A stretch of DNA of 64,000 nt from assembly GCA_049324835.1 (NCBI GenBank), contig JBMOMT010000027.1, forward strand, positions 46,715 to 110,714, written 5' to 3'. The DNA is from JBMOMT01 sp049324835 (GTDB lineage: Bacteria; Chloroflexota; Anaerolineae; CAYNKW01). This document shows positions 26,633-34,900 of this stretch, piece by piece. The number at the start of each line of letters is the position of its first letter. Position 1 is the stretch's first letter. The translations under genes and the position numbers were made by a program. The notes under the pieces were generated by a model. It was not told the origin of the DNA and did no database searches. It was given only the letters and a program-made list of their open reading frames with translations.

Positions 26633-27142
26633 ATGGAACAGTTGATCATGGGTGTCGTTGTTTTGATAGTCGCCGTCGTCGTGCGCCGAAAGGAGGCGTT
26701 GGCCTTCCGCTGGCACCGGCGCGCCACACCGGGGTGGCGGTGGGGATGGGCTTGTTGGCTTTTGCCCTCAGCGCGTTGCTGTTGCTGTTCGAGGCCGGGT
26801 CGGTGGCGGCGCGGCTCATCCACTACGGGGGGGTCTATATCGCCTGCGGTTGTGCCATTCCGTTTGTTGCCCGTCCTGCTCTTTGAAGGTGATCTGAGTG
26901 CGTTCCGACCGCAGTCCTTGAGACGGGCGGTCGTCGTGTTGGCCGGGGCGGGGGGGCTGTTTGAGTTGTTCCTGTACTATGGCTTCATCCACCTGCGTCT
27001 GGAGAAAGCCTTCAACATTGGCAGCGTGGAGCAGGCGAGCGCCGCGTTCCCCTGGGCGGTCGGCGCCCTGGCGCTGATGGCGGTCGCAGGTGCCAGGCGA
27101 TGCGCAGGCGATGTTGTTAAAAAAATCTTGACAAGTCGTTAG
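26633..27142 (+). pseudogene. Membrane protein gene with compensating frameshifts
   Basis: The start MEQLIMGVVVLIVAVVVRR and the end (LLFEGDLSAFRPQSLRR onward to VKKILTSR) read well in one frame as membrane segments. Between about 26705 and 26880 that frame gives improbable Trp/Cys/Arg-rich sequence, while the +1 frame reads GMGLLAFALSALLLLFEAG and GGVYIACGCAIPFV, clearly a membrane segment. Two indels, one possibly in the G-run near 26829, would restore a protein of about 170 residues with four helices. It is either a decayed gene or an assembly error. Its 3' end overlaps a TTAAC-type array. Confidence 0.6.
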
Positions 27143-27170
27143 CACGCTGTTAACATTGGTGTGCGACAAT
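27117..27170 (+). promoter_or_regulatory. Four-unit 11-bp TTAAC-like array (candidate Pho box, array 4)
   Basis: Units start at 27117 (TTAAA), 27128 (TTGAC), 27139 (TTAGC) and 27150 (TTAAC), each exactly 11 bp apart. Ten bp after the last unit comes GACAAT, a weak -10 match. The layout equals that of the stronger arrays at 38605, 38707 and 51698. It would drive the MBL-fold gene at 27271. Confidence 0.5.
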
Positions 27171-27270
27171 AATCATCAGGCGGGTTGCCGTGCAACCCTG
27201 GCAGCGTGTCTGCGTACTGGTTGGTGGGGTTCCAAAAAAACATCGAGGGCTCAAATCAGCGGAGGCTCGA

Positions 27271-27963
27271 ATGAAAGACCTCAAGATCATCTCGCTGGCG
27301 CTGCCTTACAAGCTGGGCACAATCAACTGCTACCTGGTGGAAACCGGCGGTGGCTTTGTTCTCATCGACACGGGGAGCTCGAACCGGCGCGCCGAGCTGG
27401 AAAAGGAACTGATCGGCGCCGGCTGCAAGCCGGGCGACCTCCGGCTCATCGTGTTGACCCACGGCGATTTCGATCACACCGGCAACGCTGCCTATCTCCG
27501 CGCCAAGTTCGGGGCCAAGATCACCATGCACCGGGGCGATGCCGGCATGGCCGAACGGGGCGACATGTTCTGGAACCGGTCATCGGGCAACGCGCTGCTG
27601 CGGATGGTTTCTCCCATCCTCTTTCGATTCTCCAAAGCGAACCGGTTCACGCCCGACGTGTACGTCGAGGACGGCGACGATTTCTCCGAATACGGTTTTG
27701 CCGCCCGGGTTGTGTCGATTCCGGGCCATTCGCTGGGCTCCATCGGCATTCTGACCGCCGGCGGCGATCTGTTCTGCGGCGACCTGTTGGAGAATGTCAA
27801 GGAGCCAGCGACCAACTCGATCATGGACGATCCGGCGGCTTGTGAAGCCAGTCTCGAAAAACTGCGCGGCTTCGAGATCCACACGGTTTACCCTGGGCAT
27901 GGAAAGCCGTTCCCGATGGAATCGTTCTTGATCAAACAGCCGGGGGATGCCCAGGAGCGGTGA
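27271..27963 (+). CDS. MBL-fold metallo-hydrolase
   Basis: The 230-residue protein has a metallo-beta-lactamase fold: LIDTGSS, the metal motif LTHGDFDHTGN, GHSLGSIG, CGDLLEN and a final YPGHGKPF. The second His of the usual HxHxDH is an Asp (HGDFDH), a variant seen in some family members. It probably hydrolyses a small ester, thioester or phosphodiester-like substrate in the cytoplasm. GGAGG sits 5 nt before ATG 27271. It heads a run of small membrane and flavodoxin genes. Confidence 0.9.
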   Translation: MKDLKIISLALPYKLGTINCYLVETGGGFVLIDTGSSNRRAELEKELIGAGCKPGDLRLIVLTHGDFDHTGNAAYLRAKFGAKITMHRGDAGMAERGDMFWNRSSGNALLRMVSPILFRFSKANRFTPDVYVEDGDDFSEYGFAARVVSIPGHSLGSIGILTAGGDLFCGDLLENVKEPATNSIMDDPAACEASLEKLRGFEIHTVYPGHGKPFPMESFLIKQPGDAQER

Positions 27964-27993
27964 AACGCGAGCTACAAAAGCGCGGGAGTAGAC

Positions 27994-28365
27994 ATGGACC
28001 CAACTGGTAGAGCCATCGTCGCAGGTGTTTTTTTCCTCTTGATCGTTCTGTCCGGCCTGTGGCTGAGCCGGACTGGCAGGCCGCTCAACGTGGGCATCTC
28101 GACGGTCCACAAGCTGATTTCGCTGGCGGCTGGCATCTACCTGCTCGTGATCATCTACCAGCGAAACCAGGTGGTCCCCTTGAATACGACGGAGTGGATC
28201 ACCAGCGTGATCACCGGCCTGTGTTTCCTGGGCGTCGTCGCTTCGGGCGGCTTTTTGAGCGCCGAGAAACCGATGCCAGCTTTTGTCTTGCGGGTACACC
28301 AGGTTGGGCCGGTGCTGGCCACGTTTTTCTCGGCCGTAACTCTCTACCTGGTGCTGGGTCACTAG
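27994..28365 (+). CDS. Small four-helix membrane protein
   Basis: The 123-residue protein has about four hydrophobic segments and a central STVHKLISLAAGIYLLV that looks like a membrane cytochrome- or DoxX-like helix, though no heme motif is clear. It ends VLATFFSAVTLYLVLGH. A damaged copy of exactly this ending recurs at 31462-31593, so a second copy once existed. It lies 30 nt after the MBL-fold gene and is probably co-transcribed. Function unknown. Confidence 0.75.
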   Translation: MDPTGRAIVAGVFFLLIVLSGLWLSRTGRPLNVGISTVHKLISLAAGIYLLVIIYQRNQVVPLNTTEWITSVITGLCFLGVVASGGFLSAEKPMPAFVLRVHQVGPVLATFFSAVTLYLVLGH

Positions 28366-28381
28366 CGAAAGGCGCAAGCGG

Positions 28382-29137
28382 ATGGAAAACAGTGACAACC
28401 AGTCCATGGACTCCAACTGGCTGACCCTCTACCGGGCCGGCGCCCTGTCGCCGCTGGTCGCCATCGCTTTTTACCTGGTCGAGTTCAGTCTGCTGATCGT
28501 CGGGGAGCCGTATCCCAGCGGCATTGCGGGCTGGTACGCGCTCGTCCAGCGCAGCAAACTCCTGGCCCTCTGGTACCTCAACGCCCTGGACATTCTCTCG
28601 TTTGTGCTCCTGGGCATCATGTTCCTGGCCCTCTACGTGGCGCTCCGGCGGGTTCGCCCCGCCTGGATGTTGATCGCCGTCTACCTGGCCCTGCTCGGGG
28701 TCGCCGTCTTTATCGTGCCCCGCACGCTGCATCTGTCCTTGCTGCCTCTCAGCGACCTGCACGCCGCAGCGACCACCGATGCGCAGAGGGCCCTCTACCT
28801 GGCAGCCGGAGAGGCCCTGTCCCAGGTGAGCAGCGCCACGCCGCAGACCCTGGGCTTTTTGTTGATGGCTGCCGCCGGCCTGATCATCTCCCTCGTCGTG
28901 CTGCGGAGCGGCCAACAGCGCCTGCCGATTGGCACAGCAGCGGCCTATGTCGGCGTCATCGGATTTGTCGCCGCCCTGGCCAATTACCTTGCCCGGCTGC
29001 TCGCTCCCGACATGGCGGCCATGATCATGCCCGTCAACGGCCTGCTGTGGTTCGCCTGGTGGATCCTGGTCTCCGTGGGCCTGTTCAAACTGGCCAGCAC
29101 CATCTCGGGTCAAGAGATGGATTCCGTAACCGGGTGA
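28382..29137 (+). CDS. Polytopic membrane protein (DUF4386-like)
   Basis: The 251-residue protein has about six to seven hydrophobic segments, beginning LTLYRAGALSPLVAIAFYLVEF and ending with a helix around WFAWWILVSVGLFKLA. The alternation of paired helices and a polar central loop (HAAATTDAQRALYLAAGEAL) is like DUF4386 proteins, which have no known activity. It is 16 nt after the preceding membrane gene. ATG 28382 is used; ATG 28409 would also fit. Confidence 0.7.
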   Translation: MENSDNQSMDSNWLTLYRAGALSPLVAIAFYLVEFSLLIVGEPYPSGIAGWYALVQRSKLLALWYLNALDILSFVLLGIMFLALYVALRRVRPAWMLIAVYLALLGVAVFIVPRTLHLSLLPLSDLHAAATTDAQRALYLAAGEALSQVSSATPQTLGFLLMAAAGLIISLVVLRSGQQRLPIGTAAAYVGVIGFVAALANYLARLLAPDMAAMIMPVNGLLWFAWWILVSVGLFKLASTISGQEMDSVTG

Positions 29138-29180
29138 GGCCATTCCCCAGGGTGATATTTGGATCGAAATGGAGCCAGGC

Positions 29181-29822
29181 ATGAGAAAAGCGACGCGCAT
29201 TTCGGCCACGGTGTTCGGTTTGACTGCCGGTGGGGCCGGCATCGAGCACGGCATCTTTGAGATTCTCCAGGGCAATAGCCGGCCCGAGGGCCTGATGATC
29301 GCCTCCATCGGCCCGCCCTGCGTGGCGGAGCTGAGCTGGAACCAGTGCGAACCGGCCATGACCATCCTCCCCAACTTTTTGATCACCGGCATCCTGGCCG
29401 TGATCCTGGGCGTCAGTGTCACGGTCTGGTCGGCCTTTTTTCTCCAGAGTAAGCGCGGGGGCCTTTTGCTGATGCTGCTCTGCATTCCGCTGCTTTTGTT
29501 TGGCGGGGGCATCTTTCCGCCGCTCATTGGTATCATCGCCGGGGCGCTGGGCACCCGCATCCACAAGCCGCTGAACCCGGCGGGCAGCCGTCTCTCCGGG
29601 GGTTTGTTGCGAACCCTGGCCCTTCTCTGGCCCTGGTCGCTGGCCCTCTATGTGGTCTGGATTTTGGGACAATGGGTCATCGGTCACTTTTTCAACGACT
29701 GGCTGCTGGCCAACGGCTACCTGATTCTTGTCGTGATCCTCGGCACCCTGGTTTTGACGCCCGCTGCCGCCTATGCGCACGATCTTGAAAAGGTTCGCGA
29801 TAAAAGTTATGGTCGTCTATGA
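29181..29822 (+). CDS. Polytopic membrane protein of unknown function
   Basis: The 213-residue protein has about five hydrophobic segments, an N-terminal GLTAGGAGIEHGIFEILQG and a Cys-containing extracytoplasmic loop (PPCVAELSWNQCEP). GGAG lies 6 nt before ATG 29181; an earlier ATG at 29169 is possible. Its 3' end overlaps the start of a deleted flavodoxin, whose intact ancestor may have followed directly. No family recognised with confidence. Confidence 0.7.
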   Translation: MRKATRISATVFGLTAGGAGIEHGIFEILQGNSRPEGLMIASIGPPCVAELSWNQCEPAMTILPNFLITGILAVILGVSVTVWSAFFLQSKRGGLLLMLLCIPLLLFGGGIFPPLIGIIAGALGTRIHKPLNPAGSRLSGGLLRTLALLWPWSLALYVVWILGQWVIGHFFNDWLLANGYLILVVILGTLVLTPAAAYAHDLEKVRDKSYGRL

Positions 29823-29988
29823 TTCGGCGTTTGGCAACACGGCCAAGATCGCCCTGGCGGTTCCCCCAGAAGGCCCGCTGCTGGAAGGTGAACTGGAACG
29901 GGCTGCCGGGTGGGCCAGGCAGATCGCCGCCACACTCGAGTTATCCGGGCAGCGACGAGACTCAGCTCCCATCGCATTTCTGTTTTGA
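29809..29988 (+). pseudogene. Internally deleted flavodoxin-like gene
   Basis: MVVYDSAFGNTAKIALAV is the FMN-phosphate loop end of a small flavodoxin, but it runs directly into PEGPLLEGELERAAGWA, which matches the C-terminus of the intact protein at 33340 (EGPLLEGELERAADWA). About 100 residues are missing, so the FMN site cannot form. The junction is in frame. It overlaps the previous gene's end by 14 nt. Confidence 0.75.
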
Positions 29989-29997
29989 GGAGGCACA

Positions 29998-30525
29998 ATG
30001 CACAAGATTCTGATCGTCTATGCCACCTGGACCGGGGCCACGCGCACGGTGGCCGAGGCCATCGGCGAGGAATTGCGCGCCGCGGACACGCAGGTGGAGG
30101 TGCGCCGCGCCAAAGAGGTTCGCGACCTCAGCCCCTACGGGGCGGTCGTGGTGGGCACATCGGTGCACATGGGCCGGCTGCCGGCCGAGATCACCCGCTT
30201 TGTCCGGCGCCAGCGCCGGGTGCTGAGCCGCCTGCCGGTGGCCCATTTTGTCGTTTGCGGCACCATGGCCAAAGATACGCCAGACAACCGCAAGACGGCG
30301 CTGGGCTATTTGGAGCCGCTGCGCCGGGCTGCGCCCGACGTCCAGCCGGTGGACACCGGTCTGTTTGGTGGCGCCGTGCTGACCGACACGCCCGAATTCA
30401 AGCGCCTCTTTTTCGCCTTTCGCTCCATCGTCGATGCCACGTCCAACGAGATGCCCGATGCGCGCCATTGGGAGGCCATTCGCGCCTGGGCTCAGGCATT
30501 GCGCCCGACTCTGACAGGCTCATGA
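29998..30525 (+). CDS. Flavodoxin-domain protein (HemG/protoporphyrinogen-oxidase-like) 1
   Basis: The 175-residue cytoplasmic FMN protein begins LIVYATWTGATRTVAEAIGE, the phosphate-binding loop, followed by AVVVGTSVHMGRLPAEITRF and a C-terminal helix. The pattern resembles HemG-type or menaquinone-dependent flavodoxins more than electron-carrier flavodoxins. It resembles the protein at 32813 more than the other flavodoxins here. GAGGAGG precedes the ATG. Redox partner and substrate unknown. Confidence 0.85.
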   Translation: MHKILIVYATWTGATRTVAEAIGEELRAADTQVEVRRAKEVRDLSPYGAVVVGTSVHMGRLPAEITRFVRRQRRVLSRLPVAHFVVCGTMAKDTPDNRKTALGYLEPLRRAAPDVQPVDTGLFGGAVLTDTPEFKRLFFAFRSIVDATSNEMPDARHWEAIRAWAQALRPTLTGS

Positions 30526-30549
30526 TTGCCGAACCAGGAGACCTGACAC

Positions 30550-31458
30550 ATGAATAGGGACCACGCTCACCCTTCCCGCTTGCTCGTAGGCTCGGCCTGG
30601 GCCATCATGCTGCTGGTCAGCCTCCTGCCCAACATTCTGTGGCACGAGCTGGCCGGCGGCGACACCCGCTGGCTGTTCGGGGTCAAGGTTGCCCTGCTGG
30701 CTGTGCTGGTCGTGATCACCTTTTTCTGGAAACCGATCCGTCCTCTGCGTAATTTCATCCTGCTCCTGCTGGTTATTTACCTCGCCGAGGAACTGATCGC
30801 ACGGCTGACGGCATTGCCCTTCTGGCAGGGCTGGTTCGGTCGGCTAGGGGCGCCCTTCACCGTGAGCATGCTGGGCATCCAGTTGGGCCGGCTGCTGGTC
30901 TCGCTGTTGCTGATCGGCGTTCTGCTGGCCCTGGGCTACCGCCGCGCCGACTTTTTCCTGGTGCGCGGCCAGGTGGATGCCCCCATCGAGCCGGTGCGCT
31001 GGCTGGGCTTTCCCAAGCCCGAACCGTGGACGCGTTTTGGTGGGCAGTGGGTGATCTATATCAGCCTGGGGTTACTGGCCTTTTTGATCCTGGGTGGCCG
31101 CCCATCGCTGCAATCCTTCGTCCAGGCGGCGCCCATGCTGCCGGTCGTGCTGCTCCTGGCGGCGATGAATGCCTTTAACGAGGAATTGACCTATCGCTCG
31201 ACCCTGCTGGCCAGTCTGGAAAAGGTCGTCGGTGCCAAACATGCTCTATGGAACGCAGCCGTATTCTTTGGCATTGCCCACTATTTTGGCGTGCCTTATG
31301 GCATCATCGGGGTCGTGATGGCCACATTTCTCGGCTGGATGCTGGGCAAGGCGATGTTCGAGACTCGCGGTTTTTTCTGGGCCTGGCTCATCCACTTGGT
31401 GCAAGACGTGCTCATCTTTTCTTTCATGGCTGCCGGCTCGATTACGCCGGGAGGATGA
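30550..31458 (+). CDS. CPBP family intramembrane metalloprotease
   Basis: The 302-residue membrane protein has about eight hydrophobic segments and the three CPBP (CAAX protease and bacteriocin-processing, also called Abi) motifs: FNEELTYRS (EExxxR), FFGIAHYF (FxxxH) and HLVQDVLIF (HxxxD/N). Such proteases cut within membranes; roles include bacteriocin immunity, prenyl-protein processing or stress responses. Its substrate is unknown. It sits in the flavodoxin run, 24 nt after one of them. Confidence 0.88.
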   Translation: MNRDHAHPSRLLVGSAWAIMLLVSLLPNILWHELAGGDTRWLFGVKVALLAVLVVITFFWKPIRPLRNFILLLLVIYLAEELIARLTALPFWQGWFGRLGAPFTVSMLGIQLGRLLVSLLLIGVLLALGYRRADFFLVRGQVDAPIEPVRWLGFPKPEPWTRFGGQWVIYISLGLLAFLILGGRPSLQSFVQAAPMLPVVLLLAAMNAFNEELTYRSTLLASLEKVVGAKHALWNAAVFFGIAHYFGVPYGIIGVVMATFLGWMLGKAMFETRGFFWAWLIHLVQDVLIFSFMAAGSITPGG

Positions 31459-31461
31459 GTT

Positions 31462-31593
31462 TTGGATGATCGAAACCTGGCCCTCAACGCCAGCCGCCAG
31501 GGCGACAAGGGGCGCGGCCGCAGCTATACCGGTGGGCCGATGCTGGCCGCGTTTTCCAGCGCAGCCACCTTGTATCTTGTGCCTGGCTGCTAG
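31462..31593 (+). pseudogene. Remnant of a second copy of the small four-helix membrane protein
   Basis: The frame from TTG 31462 encodes about 43 residues ending GGPMLAAFSSAATLYLVPGC, clearly related to the end of the protein at 27994 (VGPVLATFFSAVTLYLVLGH). Upstream only a scrambled polar stretch remains. It looks like decay after duplication. Confidence 0.6.
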
Positions 31594-31621
31594 AGAGACG
31601 TCAAAAAGAGGGAGGTAGACG

Positions 31622-32077
31622 ATGAAAACGCTGGTTGTCTACGATTCGGTTTATGGGAATACGGAGAGAATCGCCCGGGCTATCGGCGAGGCGATCCCCG
31701 GTGAGGTGCAGGTGTTACGGGTGGGTCAGGTGAAGGCGGGCGACCTGGAAACCACCGACCTGCTCATCGTCGGCTCGCCCACCCACGGCGCCTTGCCCAC
31801 GGAGGCGGTCCAGGGTCTGCTGGAGCGGATCGGGCCGCCGGCCCGTGAGGGGGCCAGAGCGGCCACCTTTGACACCCGCTTGACGTGGAAGTTCCTCGAG
31901 CGCTGGGGCGGTTTCGCTGCATCCAAAATGGCCGATGCTCTCAAAGAAAAGGGTTGGACGCTGGCCGGTGAACCGGGGGGTTTTTTCGTCCGGGGCTTGA
32001 AGAAAGGGCCGCTCAAGCGGGGCGAAGCGGAGCGCGCTGCCGTTTGGGCGAGAGGGCTGGTTGGCAGCGAAACCTGA
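31622..32077 (+). CDS. Small flavodoxin-domain protein A
   Basis: The 151-residue protein has the FMN loop VVYDSVYGNTERIARAI, the second loop LLIVGSPTHGALP, and the conserved block AATFDTRLTW near residue 80. The C-terminus (GPLKRGEAERAAVWARGL) matches its paralogues at 32139 and 33340. It is soluble and probably binds FMN. GGGAGG precedes the ATG. Members of this group lack a recognised partner gene here. Confidence 0.87.
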   Translation: MKTLVVYDSVYGNTERIARAIGEAIPGEVQVLRVGQVKAGDLETTDLLIVGSPTHGALPTEAVQGLLERIGPPAREGARAATFDTRLTWKFLERWGGFAASKMADALKEKGWTLAGEPGGFFVRGLKKGPLKRGEAERAAVWARGLVGSET

Positions 32078-32138
32078 TCGACGACGGTTTCGTAGCGCTC
32101 GCCCAGGATGCAACAAGACAGCAGAATGGAGGTATGAC

Positions 32139-32594
32139 ATGCGCACCTTGATAGTTTATGACTCACTTCACGGGAATACAGCCCAAATCGCCCAGGCTAT
32201 CGCCGACGCGCTGGCGGGCGAGGTAAGCGTGCGCCGACCCGACGGGGCCGATGGTGCACCCGAGGTAAAAGCCGTTGACCTGCTCATCGTCGGCTCTCCG
32301 ACTCACGGCGGCTGGTTCACAGAGGCGTTAAAAGGCTGGTTGGACCAGCTCCCGGCAACCGGCTTGCAGGGCCTCCGCGTTGCGGCGTTCGACACCCGGA
32401 CTCCCCCCACGATACTGAGCCGCATCTTTGGTTTCGCAGCGCCCCGGATCGCGAGCAGACTCGAGAAAAAGGGCGGGACGCTCCTGGCGCTGCCGGAGGG
32501 CTTTTTGGTCCAGGGGATCAAAGGCCCGCTAAAAGAGGGCGAGCTGGAGCGCGCTACCGCCTGGGCCAAAGAACTGGTCGAGAACCGAACATAG
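32139..32594 (+). CDS. Small flavodoxin-domain protein B
   Basis: The 151-residue paralogue of the preceding gene carries IVYDSLHGNTAQIAQAIADA, LLIVGSPTHGGW, AAFDTRTPP and the C-terminal GPLKEGELERATAWA. The start at ATG 32139 has GGAGG 6 nt upstream; the in-frame ATG at 32061 overlaps the preceding gene and is not needed. A composite repeat element follows within 10 nt of the stop. Confidence 0.87.
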   Translation: MRTLIVYDSLHGNTAQIAQAIADALAGEVSVRRPDGADGAPEVKAVDLLIVGSPTHGGWFTEALKGWLDQLPATGLQGLRVAAFDTRTPPTILSRIFGFAAPRIASRLEKKGGTLLALPEGFLVQGIKGPLKEGELERATAWAKELVENRT

Positions 32595-32798
32595 TACTGC
32601 CGTAACTACTACCTTTTCAACATGGTTTTGACAATCTGTCATTCTGAGGATCAGAGCGACGAAGAATCTCATTTTCGTTAAACATACATATTGCAGTGCA
32701 AACAACGAGATTCTTCGCCTCCGCTATGCTTCGGCTCAGAATGACCATATAGCATTTTCACTCTGCAAAGATAGTAGGCTGAGCAGTTACGTACTGCC
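32594..32798. repeat. MITE family copy E with 8-bp target duplication and a nested hairpin
   Basis: GTACTGCC occurs at 32594-32601 and 32791-32798, directly flanking an element whose ends read GTAACT (32602) and AGTTAC (to 32790), matching other family members. The right end GTAGGCTGAGCAGTTAC is the same as in copy D. Nested inside is a different hairpin, TCATTCTGAGGATC/GAAGAATCTC against GAGATTCTTCGCC/CTCAGAATGA (32637-32746), a type common in bacterial intergenic DNA. It separates two flavodoxin genes. Confidence 0.8.
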
Positions 32799-32812
32799 AA
32801 CAGGAGGCAAAA

Positions 32813-33325
32813 ATGACAAAGCAAGTTCTGGTGGCCTATGCCACCAAATACGGCGCAACGGCCGGGATTGCCGAAAAGATCGGCGAGGTGCTGCGCCAGG
32901 CAGGTTTGGATACCGACGTGCTGCCTGCGGATCGCGTCGGCGACCTGAGCGTCTACCAGGCTGTGGTGTTGGGCAGCGCGGTATACATCGGCCAGTGGCG
33001 CCAAGAGGCGGCCAGGTTTTTGAAGGCCAACGAGGCGGCGCTGACGGGGAAACCGGTGTGGCTGTTTTCGAGCGGCCCCACGGGCCAGGGCAACCCGGCG
33101 GAATTGACGCAAGGCTGGCGCTTTCCCAAAGGGCTGCAACCCCTCGCCGACCGCATCAAGCCGCGCGACGTGGCCCTCTTTCACGGCGCCACGGATGCCA
33201 ACAAACTGAACTTGATCGAAAAATGGATGCTCAAGAATGTACAGGCCCCCGTCGGTGACTACCGTGACTGGCAGGCCATCACCGCCTGGGGGGCGGCTAT
33301 CGCCGACGAACTGAAAGAAGGGTAA
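32813..33325 (+). CDS. Flavodoxin-domain protein (HemG-like) 2
   Basis: The 170-residue protein begins VLVAYATKYGATAGIAEKIG (FMN loop) followed by AVVLGSAVYIGQWRQEAARF and FSSGPTGQGNP, and ends with the helix WQAITAWGAAIADEL. It is the paralogue of the gene at 29998. AGGAGG precedes the ATG just after the repeat. Cytoplasmic; probable oxidoreductase or electron carrier. Confidence 0.87.
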   Translation: MTKQVLVAYATKYGATAGIAEKIGEVLRQAGLDTDVLPADRVGDLSVYQAVVLGSAVYIGQWRQEAARFLKANEAALTGKPVWLFSSGPTGQGNPAELTQGWRFPKGLQPLADRIKPRDVALFHGATDANKLNLIEKWMLKNVQAPVGDYRDWQAITAWGAAIADELKEG

Positions 33326-33339
33326 GGAGGATATTCTCG

Positions 33340-33822
33340 ATGAAAGCACTGGTAGTGTACGATTCGGCGTATGGCAACACGGAAAAAGTCGCCCAGGCGA
33401 TTGGCCAGGCGCTCGGTCCGGCGGAGGAGGTCAAGACGATGCGGGTGGGCAACGTCCAGCTCGACCAACTGACCGGCCTGACGTTGTTGATCGTCGGCTC
33501 GCCGACTCAAAAGTTCAGCCCCCTCGGCACCATCACCCGCTTTCTGAAAGGCATCCCCCAGAATGGGCTCAAGGGCGTCAAGGTGGCGGCCTTTGATACC
33601 CGCATCCCCCAGAGCAAGGTGGACGAAATCCGCATCCTGGCCTTCTTTGTACGGCTATTCGGCTACGCCGCCAAACCCATCGCCGACCGGCTGGTGAAAA
33701 AGGGCGGGGTACTGGCCATCTCGCCGGAAGGGTTCTACGTGGCCGACACCGAAGGCCCGCTGCTCGAAGGTGAACTGGAACGCGCCGCCGATTGGGCCAG
33801 GCGAATCGTCGCCACACTCTGA
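33340..33822 (+). CDS. Small flavodoxin-domain protein C
   Basis: The 160-residue protein carries VVYDSAYGNTEKVAQAIGQA, LLIVGSPTQKFSP, AAFDTRIPQ and the C-terminal EGPLLEGELERAADWARR, the last being the closest match to the deleted copy at 29809. The intact length of this group is about 150-160 residues. AAGGAGG precedes the ATG; it starts 15 nt after the previous flavodoxin. Confidence 0.88.
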   Translation: MKALVVYDSAYGNTEKVAQAIGQALGPAEEVKTMRVGNVQLDQLTGLTLLIVGSPTQKFSPLGTITRFLKGIPQNGLKGVKVAAFDTRIPQSKVDEIRILAFFVRLFGYAAKPIADRLVKKGGVLAISPEGFYVADTEGPLLEGELERAADWARRIVATL

Positions 33823-33851
33823 ATCACCCACCGCGATGAAGGTGGGCTACG

Positions 33852-33986
33852 ATCAAACACGACGTGATCGTTATCGGCGGCGGGCCGGCCGGCCTGAACG
33901 CGGCCCGCACCGCCGCCAGGCTGGGGCTCGACGTGCTCTTGCTGGAAAAGCTCTCAGCCGATGCAGAGGATGATGGCGGGGGCTAA
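33852..33986 (+). pseudogene. N-terminal fragment of an FAD-dependent oxidoreductase
   Basis: The frame reads HDVIVIGGGPAGLNAARTAA then LGLDVLLLEK, a complete dinucleotide-binding start, and breaks off after about 40 residues in DADDGGG-like sequence before TAA. The rest of the enzyme is missing. The SRPBCC gene on the other strand ends here. Confidence 0.7.
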
Positions 33987-34663
33987 CCAGGGGGCCGGGT
34001 GACCGATCGCCGCTCGACGCCCCGGAGCATCTTGCGCCCCATCACGAACGAGATCGGTTCCAGGAAAATGCGGTACATCAGCGTGTTGGCCAGGCTCGGA
34101 TTCCAGTCCAATCGCTGGCGAAAGATCAGCCGCGTGGCCGTCTCACCGATTGGTTCCACAACGTAGGCGTTGATGCCGCTAAAAAAAGCCTCCGGGAGCG
34201 GATCGCCGGCGCTGACTGCCTGCCCGCTGTGGGTGTCCAACGTGCCACCCAGCACCAGGACTTTTTGCGGCTCCACGGCGATGACGGGATAACCCAGTCG
34301 GCCATCTGGCGTGAGCAGCACCCGGTCGCCGACTGCCAGGTGCTGGTGTTCGGGCAGGATGCGGTCGGCGCTGGGCTGACCGCCGTTGTCGAGCAGGTCG
34401 TAGCTGTACCAGCCGGCGCGCTGGCAACCGAGCTGCACCAGCCAGGGCCAGACGCTCGCCACGGGAGCGTCGATGGTCAGGGCGCAGGTGATCTCGGACC
34501 TGGGGGTGGGGGCCAACTCGTCACCCGGCAGCCGCCGCCGCGCCTCATCCTCGGTTGTTCCCCAGCGGCTGTACCAGGGGCGGAGCAGCGGGGAAAACAG
34601 CACCGTGCCGCCGATGGTCAGGCCCCCCAGAATGCCCTCGACGATAACCCTCAGATTGGTCAT
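33983..34663 (-). CDS. SRPBCC-like (START/Bet v 1) domain protein with N-terminal helix
   Basis: The 226-residue protein starts with a hydrophobic segment (VIVEGILGGLTIGGTVLF) and then shows the SRPBCC opening ITCALTIDAPVASVWPWLVQLG and WYSYDLLDN, ending with the long C-terminal helix. Such proteins hold hydrophobic ligands. It is convergent with the flavodoxin run. The start ATG has AAGGAAAAG upstream on the minus strand. No enzymatic residue pattern recognised. Confidence 0.8.
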   Translation of the reverse strand: MTNLRVIVEGILGGLTIGGTVLFSPLLRPWYSRWGTTEDEARRRLPGDELAPTPRSEITCALTIDAPVASVWPWLVQLGCQRAGWYSYDLLDNGGQPSADRILPEHQHLAVGDRVLLTPDGRLGYPVIAVEPQKVLVLGGTLDTHSGQAVSAGDPLPEAFFSGINAYVVEPIGETATRLIFRQRLDWNPSLANTLMYRIFLEPISFVMGRKMLRGVERRSVTRPPG

Positions 34664-34900
34664 CCTGTCACTTTTCCTTCCTTTGCATCTGTAAAAGCGC
34701 CTGAACGCGCGGCGGGCGGCCAGCCCGTCTCTCCGACCGGTAGCCGGTTTCCCACAACCCGTCTTTGATCAGGGTAACGCTGCGAGTCGTTCGTTTTCTG
34801 AATTGCCGCAGTGGACTTGACTCATTCTAACACACTCGAACGAAAATCGCAACACGTCGGTGGTGCTGTTCAGGGCATTCCCAAAGTCGGCCAAGAACCC

